A stretch of DNA of 64,000 nt from an uncultured Clostridia bacterium (GTDB lineage Bacteria > Bacillota > Clostridia > TANB77 > CAG-465), in contig CAKOYA010000003.1 in the NCBI GenBank assembly GCA_934130325.1, forward strand, positions 7,540-71,539, given 5' to 3'. Below are positions 1 through 7,845 of the stretch, in pieces. The notes below the pieces were generated by a model that searched no databases, was not told the origin of the DNA, and saw only the letters and a program-made list of their open reading frames with translations. The translations under genes and the position numbers were made by a program. Each line of letters begins with the position of its first letter. Position 1 is the first letter of the stretch.

Positions 1-403
1 TTTTTCTTTCTAATGAATCAGTAAACTCTTCTAATTTTTCATAACATCTATCTATATTAAATCCCGGTTCAAAAGATTGAATTCTTAAATGATCTTCTTC
101 GTTTACCATTGCTACTATCGAATTGTCCTTACTTGTTATAATTGCTCCTAAATCATTTGGAACAAATTCCTTAGAAATTATATGTTGTTCCATTAAACTT
201 AGTTTAGTTATATCATCTATATTACTCATTCTTAATAAAGAATATTTGGTAATATCAATCTTTTTTTCTAACAAATTTATTATTTCTTTTTTCTCATTAT
301 CATTCATTATACTAGGAAAATTATATCCACGTATGTTTCTTGCAAACCTAATTCTTGAACTAATTACTACATCCGAATCCTTAGAAACCTCTTTAAACCA
401 CAT
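1..403 (-). CDS. mcsB: Protein arginine kinase McsB, N-terminal part (runs off the left edge)
   Basis: This is the first 134 codons of an ATP:guanido phosphotransferase that phosphorylates arginines on proteins destined for ClpC/ClpP. The N-terminus begins MWFKEVSKDSDVVISSRIRF and the family motif SSRIRFARN follows. The start is ATG at 403, preceded by a GTAGGTG ribosome binding site and 12 bases after the mcsA stop. The gene order ctsR-mcsA-mcsB is the classical Firmicutes class III stress operon, and clpC would be expected next, outside the window. The catalytic C-terminal region lies outside and cannot be checked. Confidence 0.93.
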   Translation of the reverse strand, partial: MWFKEVSKDSDVVISSRIRFARNIRGYNFPSIMNDNEKKEIINLLEKKIDITKYSLLRMSNIDDITKLSLMEQHIISKEFVPNDLGAIITSKDNSIVAMVNEEDHLRIQSFEPGFNIDRCYEKLEEFTDSLERK

Positions 404-415
404 AAATTATTACAC

Positions 416-889
416 CTACTTTCCCTGAAGTTTTTTTATTTCATCTCTAATTATTGCTGCTTCTTCATATTTTTCCTGGTCAATTAAAGATTTTATTTTT
501 TCTTTTAATTCTTCAACCTTTTCAGCATTTTTTTCCTCTTGAGTTTTAGGATTTTTCTTTTCAATCGCTATATGTCTATTTTTACCATGTAATTTCAAAA
601 ATAATTCATCTAATGTATCCTCAAAGGTATTGTAGCATTCTTCACACCCAAACACACCTGTTTTAGAATAATTTTCTAACGTATAGCCACATTTTTTACA
701 TCTTTTTTGCTCGGGTTTTGAGAAAAACTCAGGAATAGAAACAAACATTGGCGAAAACAAATCTGAAAAATTTACAAATCCCATTTTATCTGCACAACTT
801 TCACACAGAAAAATTTCCTGTTTTTTACCATTAATATTCTCTTTATATCTTACAGTTGCTTCCTTTTTTCCACAACTTTGACATTTCAT
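416..889 (-). CDS. mcsA: McsA, zinc-finger activator of McsB
   Basis: A 157-residue activator of the arginine kinase McsB. Cys pairs are seen near the N-terminus (CQSCGKKEA and CESCA) and again in the middle (CKKCGY and CEEC), as expected for the zinc-binding modules of McsA. The C-terminus carries a UVR-type helical motif (LIDQEKYEEAAIIRDEIKKL) that mediates contact with partners in this family. I start at ATG 889 because an upstream in-frame GTG at 898 lies inside the AGGAGTGA ribosome binding site. It sits 11 bases after the ctsR remnant and 12 before mcsB, so it is co-transcribed from the CtsR-box promoter at 1391-1419. It is slightly shorter than the Bacillus protein. Confidence 0.93.
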   Translation of the reverse strand: MKCQSCGKKEATVRYKENINGKKQEIFLCESCADKMGFVNFSDLFSPMFVSIPEFFSKPEQKRCKKCGYTLENYSKTGVFGCEECYNTFEDTLDELFLKLHGKNRHIAIEKKNPKTQEEKNAEKVEELKEKIKSLIDQEKYEEAAIIRDEIKKLQGK

Positions 890-900
890 AAAAATCACTC

Positions 901-1351
901 CTATTCTATTAAATTTACTATTAAATTTTTAAATATATCTGCCCTAATATAATCTCTTTGAAAATTATCAATTTTTTCTAAGCTTTTATCAGAAACTGCA
1001 ATTTTAATTAAGTTAGCTGATTTTTTATCTAATATATTATAACTTAAGAAATCTTTTAAGTAAATGTCTATGACACTTTGCGACAATTTACTACCAATCT
1101 TGTCAAGAATATTAGCAATATACTCAGATTTACTAAGATCAACTTTCACAATTTTTATATATCCTCCACCGTCCTCTTCTACTTTCTACATAAAATCCCA
1201 TTTCGGGAGCAAATCTAGTTGAGATGACATAATTAATCTGAGAAGGGACACAATTAAACTTTGAAGCCAAATCACTCCTTTTTAATTCTATTTCATCACA
1301 CTATTTTATAATATCCTTTATATATTCTTCTATTAAATCAGATAATTTCAA
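901..1351 (-). pseudogene. ctsR: Broken ctsR (class III stress gene repressor)
   Basis: Read through, the segment encodes a complete CtsR of about 150 residues: LSDLIEEYIKDIIK, then the DNA-binding part ELKRSDLASKFNCVPSQINY and VISTRFAPEMGFYVESRRG, then a glycine-rich wing and the C-terminal domain ending LRADIF-like (RADIFKNLIVNLIE). Two lesions break it. An in-frame TAG sits at 1301-1303, about 16 codons in. One extra base near 1171 (GGACGGTGG where GGAGGTGG is expected) shifts the frame in the glycine wing. Only an 82-codon 3' piece (901-1149) stays open. The probable start is TTG 1351 behind GGAGATG. Both lesions remove a functional repressor unless they are sequencing errors. Confidence 0.85.
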
Positions 1352-1373
1352 ACTCTCATCTCCATTTCCTAAC

Positions 1374-1390
1374 TTTGACTTTCTTTGACT
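1374..1390 (-). promoter_or_regulatory. CtsR operator (tandem heptads)
   Basis: The minus strand reads AGTCAAA, three bases, AGTCAAA. This matches the published CtsR box (tandem RGTCAAA heptads separated by three bases) exactly. It directly abuts the -10 hexamer, a position where bound repressor would block initiation. Confidence 0.85.
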
Positions 1391-1419
1391 ATTATACAAC
1401 CTTTTTTTATTTTTGTCAA
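1391..1419 (-). promoter_or_regulatory. Sigma A promoter of the ctsR-mcsA-mcsB operon
   Basis: A perfect TTGACA (-35, 1419-1414) and TATAAT (-10, 1396-1391) are separated by 17 bases on the minus strand. The CtsR operator follows immediately. Confidence 0.85.
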
Positions 1420-1660
1420 GTACCAAACGTGTAAAGTGTATAATAAATAGTGAATATACCCGAATAAATTTTATATTTTTGAATTGAAAATGTTGTTCCT
1501 GTTTTTCTACATTTTCTAACTATAGATCTTTCTTCATCTGTATATCCTATGAACTTTTGACCTTTTGAAGCCATAGAAAAATACACCTCCTTTCAGAAGT
1601 GTATTTTATCATATTTTGTGTAAATTTTTTTATTAATGTCTACTCTGTGGACGCAGTTCA
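1416..1660 (-). mobile_element. IS3-family 5' end remnant with truncated orfA
   Basis: On the minus strand, TGAACTGCGTCCACAGAGTA at 1660 resembles the terminal inverted repeats of IS3/IS150-type elements. An ATG at 1574 behind a strong AAAGGAGGTG site then opens an orfA-like start (MASKGQKFIGYTDEERSIV). After about 21 residues the similarity to orfA is lost and the reading frame runs to a TGA that overlaps the ctsR -35 box. A 9-bp inverted repeat (1578-1586 with 1599-1607) would place the ribosome binding site in a hairpin, a feature known in IS elements that limits transposase translation. The family call rests on short motifs. Confidence 0.45.
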
Positions 1661-1800
1661 ATTTTTATTATAGTACCTTTTTTTACTTTACATATAATAT
1701 CCTAAATACTTTTTTCTTCCTCCAATTTTTCATTAATTGCATTGATTATCCTCTTTTATAATAATACTACATCCAAATCATATCTTCATAATACATCAAT

Positions 1801-2706
1801 TTAATCTGTTGTTTTGGTATATTCAAAAACTATAGTAGCTGGAAATTTTTTCCAATAAGTTCTATACCATTGAAATGTAAAATTATCAGCATGTGGCAAG
1901 ATAGTATAACCACCTGTATTACCACTATCCCAAATATTTACTATTGGTATATACTCTGGAGTGTTAACATAGATAAAAGAATGAGACACATCTACTGTAA
2001 CATATTCAACATTTGGGATATCTATTGTATAAAACTTTACACCTGATTCACTTTCCTTTTCCTCAGGTATATCAACAGCTTTTCTATATAACTTTTTTCC
2101 ATTTATCCAAGTTCCAATTACAGTCTCTTCTTTTGAGTAAATTTCACTTGTACTATTATTTGAATTATTATTTTCTAAAGCTGATAACCTATCTAAAATG
2201 GAACTGTATTGTTTTTTACTTAAAGTGACATTTTCATCTTCACTATCAGCATCAACAGTTAGACTTACCCCGTCAATGGAAGCTAGTTGTAGAGAGTCAT
2301 TAATTTCAAACTCATAAGGAAACTCCTTTAATTTAGTATAAATTGATGAACTATTCCCTATATTTATATCAGCACTCAAACTTGATAATTCATTATTTTT
2401 TGATTGAATATGTACATATTCAATTTCGCCATTTTCTTCAATATCTTTTTCTAAAGTGTTAGCCAACTCTTGCAATGTCGGTAATCTTTGTATTTTTACA
2501 TAACTATCCATTTGAATAGCTGTTAATTTTAAATTCATTTTTTCAATAGCTGTCTTTTTATTTTATTCTTCCGTTGCCCTTTTAGCATTAGATATAACAT
2601 TATTATCTCCTACTAAATTTAAAATAACTACTGTTGCTAATATAACAATAACTATTATTGTTATAATCAAAACAATAAGAGATATTCCATATTTGTTTCT
2701 TACCAA
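1801..2706 (-). pseudogene. Pilin-like surface protein interrupted by a stop codon
   Basis: The frame opens at TTG 2706 behind AGGAG and encodes a prepilin-type N-terminus (KYGISLIVLIITIIVIVILA followed by NAKRATEE). An in-frame TAA at 2563-2565 interrupts it after 47 codons. Beyond the stop the same frame continues without a break for 254 codons to 1801. The segment from ATG 2538 (245 residues) is hydrophilic, with a Ser/Asn-rich linker and a beta-rich end, and no recognised domain. Its N-terminus closely resembles the pilin-like proteins at 14568 and 55117. With the stop, the distal part would lack its membrane/assembly segment. It could be a recent nonsense mutation (CAA to TAA) or a sequencing error. 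Confidence 0.65.
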
Positions 2707-2912
2707 TTCTCATCAACTCCTTAGTTAAAATTATAATATATACAAATAAAAAAATCAACATAATTAAAATACATTAAACAAAATATCTGTAATAAAAATG
2801 TCGTTTTTTGACTACAAATGTAGAATATATTGCATATTATTATTACCTTTATTAATATATTATAGTAAATAATATTAACTTATATATAATTATAATTAAG
2901 GGGGATTCAATC

Positions 2913-3275
2913 ATGCGGTATGTAAATGATTTACCAGATTTTATGCTAAAACTTAGCTCAGATATTAAAGAAATTGATATTTTTTCTTTACCAGATATTA
3001 CTAACAAACGTGATAATAACTTGTGGGAAAAAGTATTAAATATAAAATTAAGTAAAATTTTTAAGCTGAAAATAGAAAAACTAAAATTTAATTTAATTTC
3101 ATACAATCATAGAGATTTTTCTATACGTATTGAAAATATCACAATAAATAATTCAAACCTTATTTCATTTTTAATTGATTATCTAAATAATAATGAATCT
3201 ATACTAATTTATACAAATTTCTTTAATCGACCATTAGGCTATTTAATAATTTCTGGTGAAAAAAAATATATGTAG
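2913..3275 (+). CDS. Hypothetical protein, 120 residues
   Basis: No family is recognised. The frame has a good ribosome binding site (AAGGGGGA) 7 bases before ATG and the codon use of its neighbours. The product is soluble, rich in Ile/Asn/Lys, with no signal peptide or membrane segment. It is transcribed divergently from the interrupted pilin-like gene and lies 134 bases before another small unknown plus-strand gene. The two may share a promoter in the AT-rich stretch before 2913. An overlapping minus-strand frame is a shadow. Confidence 0.6.
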   Translation: MRYVNDLPDFMLKLSSDIKEIDIFSLPDITNKRDNNLWEKVLNIKLSKIFKLKIEKLKFNLISYNHRDFSIRIENITINNSNLISFLIDYLNNNESILIYTNFFNRPLGYLIISGEKKYM

Positions 3276-3409
3276 AATTTGCACTACTTTTGTCATTATT
3301 TGTCAAAAATTTGCTGTTTTATTGACTATTAATTTACTCTAATATATATTATTTAAGCATATAAAAATTTAATATATAAATTTAATAATTTATGTAAGGA
3401 GGGGTAAAA

Positions 3410-3784
3410 ATGTCAACTACTTATTTAATTCCAATGGAAAGTTTATCGGCAACACCTATCGAGTTATCATTTATGGATAATTCTATCGAGCAACACACAA
3501 TTTTTTTAAAGGAACCAAATGAAAACTTTTTCTTTGATTTTCCAAAAGCTTGGGAGAATTCTTTAAGTCAATTACTTGAAAACATATACAATGATATTTC
3601 AAGAAGATATACATTTTATATAACAAGTTTTGATGGAAAAAAAGTTATGAGTTATAAACAAGATATAACGGGATACAATTTTAATGAATATCTACTAAGC
3701 TTATTAAAAGTTTCCAAAGTTTTAACATTGCACATAATTAATGATATTTGTATTAAAAAATTTATCATTTGTCTGCCATGTTAA
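3410..3784 (+). CDS. Hypothetical protein, 124 residues
   Basis: No family is recognised. It has an excellent ribosome binding site (TAAGGAGGGG) before ATG 3410 and is followed by a strong hairpin terminator at 3793-3832, which supports a real transcription unit. The product starts MSTTYLIPMESL, looks soluble, and ends with a Cys-containing tail (ICLPC). The alternating hydrophobic pattern in the middle suggests beta strands, but that is only an impression. It may form an operon with the gene at 2913. Confidence 0.62.
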   Translation: MSTTYLIPMESLSATPIELSFMDNSIEQHTIFLKEPNENFFFDFPKAWENSLSQLLENIYNDISRRYTFYITSFDGKKVMSYKQDITGYNFNEYLLSLLKVSKVLTLHIINDICIKKFIICLPC

Positions 3785-3792
3785 TTAAGGTC

Positions 3793-3832
3793 AAAAAACT
3801 TCCCTCTACAATTTGTAGAGAGAAGTTTTTTC
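3793..3832. terminator. Bidirectional hairpin terminator
   Basis: AAAAAACTTCCCTCTACA pairs with TGTAGAGAGAAGTTTTTT across a short loop. It ends both the plus-strand gene at 3410 and the convergent spoIIE gene. Confidence 0.85.
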
Positions 3833-3846
3833 TAAATATCTATTTA

Positions 3847-6195
3847 TTAATTCACAATTTTTGATACTATAATTGTTACATCATCATCGAGTAAACCTTT
3901 ATTTTCTTTTAATATAAATTTTCTAAGTTCATCAGCTATTACTTTGCTACTTTTATTTACATCTATATTTAGTAAATGATTATTAAAGTAATTATTATTT
4001 ATATCCATATCATCTTTTACAACTCCATCAGATATTTGTATCACTATACTGTTATTTTTTAATTTCTTACAGATTGGAATATAATCAGTTTCATTTATTA
4101 CACCAACTGGCATTGATGAAGATGTAATTGTTATAACTTTTCCATCCTCTATAATATACGTTGGTGCAGCCCCAAATTTTATAAATTGGGCTTCTGAAGT
4201 TTTTAAATCAAATATTAAAGCATCTATAGTTGAAAAATTAGTATCATCAGACTTTAATTTAATTACACTATTTATAATTTCTATAGATTTTTCTTCATCA
4301 AATCCTCCTGCAAGTAATTTTTCAAACATCGCAACTATAGAATTAGATAATTTTGCCGCTTCCGCTCCAGATCCAGCTCCATCAGATATAACAGACAAAT
4401 TCTTAAGATCCGAAAGTTCCATAGAAAGATATGAATCACCTGATATTTCTTCACCGGACTTAATTTCAGACACTATCGAAGTTTGAATGTCGTAGTCTGG
4501 TTTTGATACAAGTTTTATTTTTGATTTTTCCTTTTTACTACTATTTAATATAAGTTTTATAGACATTGTTTGTTCTAAAATATTTGAAGTAATATCTATT
4601 ATCTCCTTTTTTTGAGCGTCTATATTAGTTAAAATATCCGTAACAAATATATACTCAATAGAGTCATTCTCTTTTTTATAACTATCTTCATATACAATAT
4701 AGCCATAAAACTTAAGTTCGTCTCTTAATTTTTCTAAAGATTTATCTTTTACAATTGCATTTTCTTTTAAATTTTTCGCAACCGTAGAAAGTATTTTTGA
4801 CACCTCTTTATATTGACTAGATATTTTTTGAGATACTTGCTTTTCTTTTTTTTGTAATATTCTAGTTAGTTTCATGCTATCATATACCTCAACTATATCT
4901 TCTATTATCTCATTTGAAACATTACATTTTATGTTAAACATTGAAGAAGTAATCTTTTCATTATTATCTAATTTTTCTACCAAATAGTTAACTAGTATAT
5001 CTAATTCTTTATCATCTACACAATGTCCTTTTTCTTCACATTCTAAACAATTATTTTCTATATAATCTAAAATAAATTTTTTTATTACACTTTTGGTTTC
5101 CTCAGTATTTTCAGGAGTATTTTCAATTTCTATATCTGCTAAAGTATTAAAAACATCAGATACAGCCCCTATTTTCTGCTTTGCAACATTTGCACTTCCA
5201 AGTACATTGTCATAAGTTTTATTTAATGTTTTATTTTTATTAAATAATTTATCAAGTTTAAGTTCCACAGTTTTAGGCATAAATAATAAGCTAATTGAAG
5301 CAATTAACATTTCACTTAATCTAATAGTAAGTTCAGAAAATCCACTAGAATAATATGATATATATACATTTCCTATTATAAAACCTATGATTATAGCAAT
5401 TTTACCAAATCTACTTAATATACCTGCTATTGCACCACTTACTGCTAAAGACACAATAAAAGACATATTTGTATCCACAATCCCGGTAAGCATTAATCCA
5501 ATTAAAAGACCTGCTGTACTACCAAGTATGGCACCATTTTTCCAACCATATATTAGTATTAATATCATTATAATTATATTATATATACTAAATCCAAACA
5601 AATTTATATTACTTAGTACACCTAATGAACTTGCAATTACAGTAATCATTGCGATACTTTCTTCTTTAGAATATACATATGCTTTTCTTAAATTTACAAT
5701 AACGGATATTCCTGGAATAAATATAAAATATAAAATTGTACTTATAACTATACTAGTTAATATACTAATTATACCAGAAAAAAAAGTACCAAGTATAATA
5801 TTACTCACAATTTCTACAATAATATTTGTAATTAAAAGTTTAATAAAAACTGAGTATTTTTTTCCTATTCCTTCAATATTTATAAAAGCCGTTATTAAAG
5901 AAAATATAACAAAAGAAACCAAAAGCTTTACTACAACTAATGTAGTAGCCTTTGTTACAGCTAGTCCAATAATAGATGCTAGTAAAACCAGTATAAGTGG
6001 AACATTAAAAACACCAGCTGCCCCTAATAAAACCATTTGAAATGGTTGGTACTCTCCCATAAAACTTTGTGAAGAAAAAAGTAAAGATAATATTATAAAA
6101 ATTACGTTAGGTAAATTAACTCCTTTTTTTAAGTATTCCCAAATAGCATTAAGTTTTTCAAAGAAGTCGCTTTCTACATACTTATTATAAATCAT
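3847..6195 (-). CDS. spoIIE: Stage II sporulation protein E (membrane-anchored PP2C phosphatase)
   Basis: A 782-residue protein that dephosphorylates the anti-anti-sigma factor SpoIIAA to switch on sigma F in the forespore, and helps polar septation. The first ~310 residues are a run of about ten hydrophobic helices. A central Cys-containing region follows (CLECEEKGHC), then the PP2C-type phosphatase domain with the motif SGDSYLSMELSDLKNLSVIS and DGAGSG, the expected metal-binding Asp and Gly pattern. Length is close to the Bacillus protein (~830). ATG 6195 has GAGAGGTG upstream. A Spo0A-box-like core lies about 65 bases upstream. It is separated from its neighbours by hairpins, so it is probably monocistronic. 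Confidence 0.96.
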   Translation of the reverse strand: MIYNKYVESDFFEKLNAIWEYLKKGVNLPNVIFIILSLLFSSQSFMGEYQPFQMVLLGAAGVFNVPLILVLLASIIGLAVTKATTLVVVKLLVSFVIFSLITAFINIEGIGKKYSVFIKLLITNIIVEIVSNIILGTFFSGIISILTSIVISTILYFIFIPGISVIVNLRKAYVYSKEESIAMITVIASSLGVLSNINLFGFSIYNIIIMILILIYGWKNGAILGSTAGLLIGLMLTGIVDTNMSFIVSLAVSGAIAGILSRFGKIAIIIGFIIGNVYISYYSSGFSELTIRLSEMLIASISLLFMPKTVELKLDKLFNKNKTLNKTYDNVLGSANVAKQKIGAVSDVFNTLADIEIENTPENTEETKSVIKKFILDYIENNCLECEEKGHCVDDKELDILVNYLVEKLDNNEKITSSMFNIKCNVSNEIIEDIVEVYDSMKLTRILQKKEKQVSQKISSQYKEVSKILSTVAKNLKENAIVKDKSLEKLRDELKFYGYIVYEDSYKKENDSIEYIFVTDILTNIDAQKKEIIDITSNILEQTMSIKLILNSSKKEKSKIKLVSKPDYDIQTSIVSEIKSGEEISGDSYLSMELSDLKNLSVISDGAGSGAEAAKLSNSIVAMFEKLLAGGFDEEKSIEIINSVIKLKSDDTNFSTIDALIFDLKTSEAQFIKFGAAPTYIIEDGKVITITSSSMPVGVINETDYIPICKKLKNNSIVIQISDGVVKDDMDINNNYFNNHLLNIDVNKSSKVIADELRKFILKENKGLLDDDVTIIVSKIVN

Positions 6196-6254
6196 ATATT
6201 ACACCTCTCATTTATTACTTTTTATACTATATATTTTACAATATTTATTTCTAT

Positions 6255-6270
6255 TTTTTTGTCGTTTTTT
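6255..6270 (-). promoter_or_regulatory. Possible Spo0A box upstream of spoIIE
   Basis: The minus strand contains AACGACAAAAAA, sharing the CGACAAA core of the 0A box (TTCGACAAA in this orientation) but with AA in place of TT. In Bacillus, spoIIE is activated by Spo0A from this kind of upstream position. The match is imperfect. Confidence 0.35.
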
Positions 6271-6293
6271 AAAGTCGATTAAATCTTTTATTA

Positions 6294-6330
6294 TATAAAG
6301 TAGCCTAAAGAAACTTTAGACTACTTTATA
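6294..6330 (-). terminator. Probable hairpin terminator
   Basis: TATAAAGTAG...CTAAAG pairs with CTTTAG...CTACTTTATA immediately after the stop of the gene at 6332. The stem is long, but the T tract on the minus side is weak. Confidence 0.55.
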
Positions 6331-6331
6331 C

Positions 6332-7618
6332 TTAAATATTTACCTTCTCTTTTCTTGGTCTACCAACTTTTCTCTTTGTTTCTTTTTTGCTAGTTTCATC
6401 TTTTTTCTCAACTTTTGCTTTAGGCTTTCTGCCTCTCTTTGCTTTTGGTTTTTCTTGATTTTCTTTATTTTCAATGATCACTTCTTTATTCTCTTCAACA
6501 ACAGTTTCATCTATTTTTTCAATTTCAAGATTTTCTTTAATTAATTCTTCAACCTCTTCAGGATGTTCTAATACTTCTTCTTTTTCTTCCTCTTTAGGAT
6601 TTAGGTCTTCATCTAATATTTGTTTTACTTTCTCTGAAAGAGTTGATTCCTGAGCTCTTTTTTCAACAAATCTATCCAACTGATCATAATCTAAATTTGC
6701 TAACAATTTTGAATACTCAAGATACTCATCTTCTGTTGAAATCGTTCTATGTACATCGTTTACCATTGTTTTTATTTTTAAGTCGTATACTTCTTTATAC
6801 ATACGAACATAATCTTTTATATCAATTATGTTATTTTCTAAACTTTCATCGTATATTCCTTGTAATTTTTGAAAAATTTTATCTATAACCTTAAAATATC
6901 TATATGAATTTTTACATATATTAATAACTAAATTAAACTCATACATGTGTTTATCAATATCTGATTCTATTCCCTTAATCATTGTTTCAATTACAAATTC
7001 TATAAGTTCTCTTTCATCACTAGGTAATTTAGATATATCATAATTATCATTTATATAACTAACATATTCATCTACACAATCGAATAAATTTTTATACATT
7101 TCATCAGTATATTCTTCAGTTTGAATCTTCATGTCAATTTCTTCAGCAGTTTTTATAACCTTATTATATCTTTGAGATTTCCCCTCATCTTTTATATTTT
7201 GTTTTACTGCATCTATTGCAGACGAAATAGATAATAGATTAAATTTTATATCTTCTCTTGATTTAAACTTAGCACGTGTAACTCTATCATACTCCATTTC
7301 CAAAAATGTTTTCTGTAATTCTAATCTTTCTATCTTATCTGTAGAATTTATTTTATCAACAATATCACTAGGATATGATATTTTTAATTCATACATCTCC
7401 CTTTGCATTATATCATACTGATATTTTACAAATACTATTTCTCTTAATATATTTTCTTGATATAATCTCTGTTCTTCGCCTTCGGTTTTGTGTATAACGG
7501 CCAAATGTTCATCTATTGCTCTGTTCATTTTATTCATATTTACCATTATTACTACACTTTGTATTACCCTATCGAAAAGATTTATTTTTTTCTTGGATCC
7601 TACTACTATATCAGCCAT
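6332..7618 (-). CDS. Coiled-coil protein with C-terminal AT-hook-like motifs
   Basis: A 428-residue protein of unknown function. Residues 1-330 are charged and predominantly helical, with no signal peptide. An acidic stretch follows (PKEEEKEEVLEHPEEVEELI), then a strongly basic tail with two AT-hook-like sequences, KRGRKPKAK and KVGRPRKEK, resembling the R/K-GRP core that binds the minor groove of AT-rich DNA. ATG 7618 has AAGGAGAGG. It lies downstream of addB on the same strand with a 227-base gap. A role in chromosome organisation can be guessed from the tail, but nothing else supports it. The basic tail could instead bind RNA. Confidence 0.7.
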   Translation of the reverse strand: MADIVVGSKKKINLFDRVIQSVVIMVNMNKMNRAIDEHLAVIHKTEGEEQRLYQENILREIVFVKYQYDIMQREMYELKISYPSDIVDKINSTDKIERLELQKTFLEMEYDRVTRAKFKSREDIKFNLLSISSAIDAVKQNIKDEGKSQRYNKVIKTAEEIDMKIQTEEYTDEMYKNLFDCVDEYVSYINDNYDISKLPSDERELIEFVIETMIKGIESDIDKHMYEFNLVINICKNSYRYFKVIDKIFQKLQGIYDESLENNIIDIKDYVRMYKEVYDLKIKTMVNDVHRTISTEDEYLEYSKLLANLDYDQLDRFVEKRAQESTLSEKVKQILDEDLNPKEEEKEEVLEHPEEVEELIKENLEIEKIDETVVEENKEVIIENKENQEKPKAKRGRKPKAKVEKKDETSKKETKRKVGRPRKEKVNI

Positions 7619-7845
7619 ACACTATCCTCTCCTTATAACATTTACATATAAAAATTTTCAATCAGATTTATATGCAATAATAGTCACTTATATTATATCT
7701 TTTTTTTTGACAATTGCAAGCATTTAAAAGAAATTTTACAAAAATGTTACAAAAAAAATATCTAAAAGTAATACAAAACTTTTTTACTGTGATTTACACA
7801 GAAATATGTCTAACTTGAGTTAATTTTTTAATTTTCAATAAGCCT

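Noticed and set aside
123..428. Plus-strand 101-codon frame at the left edge
   Set aside because: It lies antisense to mcsB and mcsA, which match their families.
901..2706. Stop codon reassignment (TAA/TAG read as Gln or Glu) to explain in-frame stops in ctsR, the pilin-like gene and tnpV
   Set aside because: All long housekeeping frames are free of internal TAA/TAG and end with these codons right before terminators, so the standard code holds; ctsR also has a frameshift.
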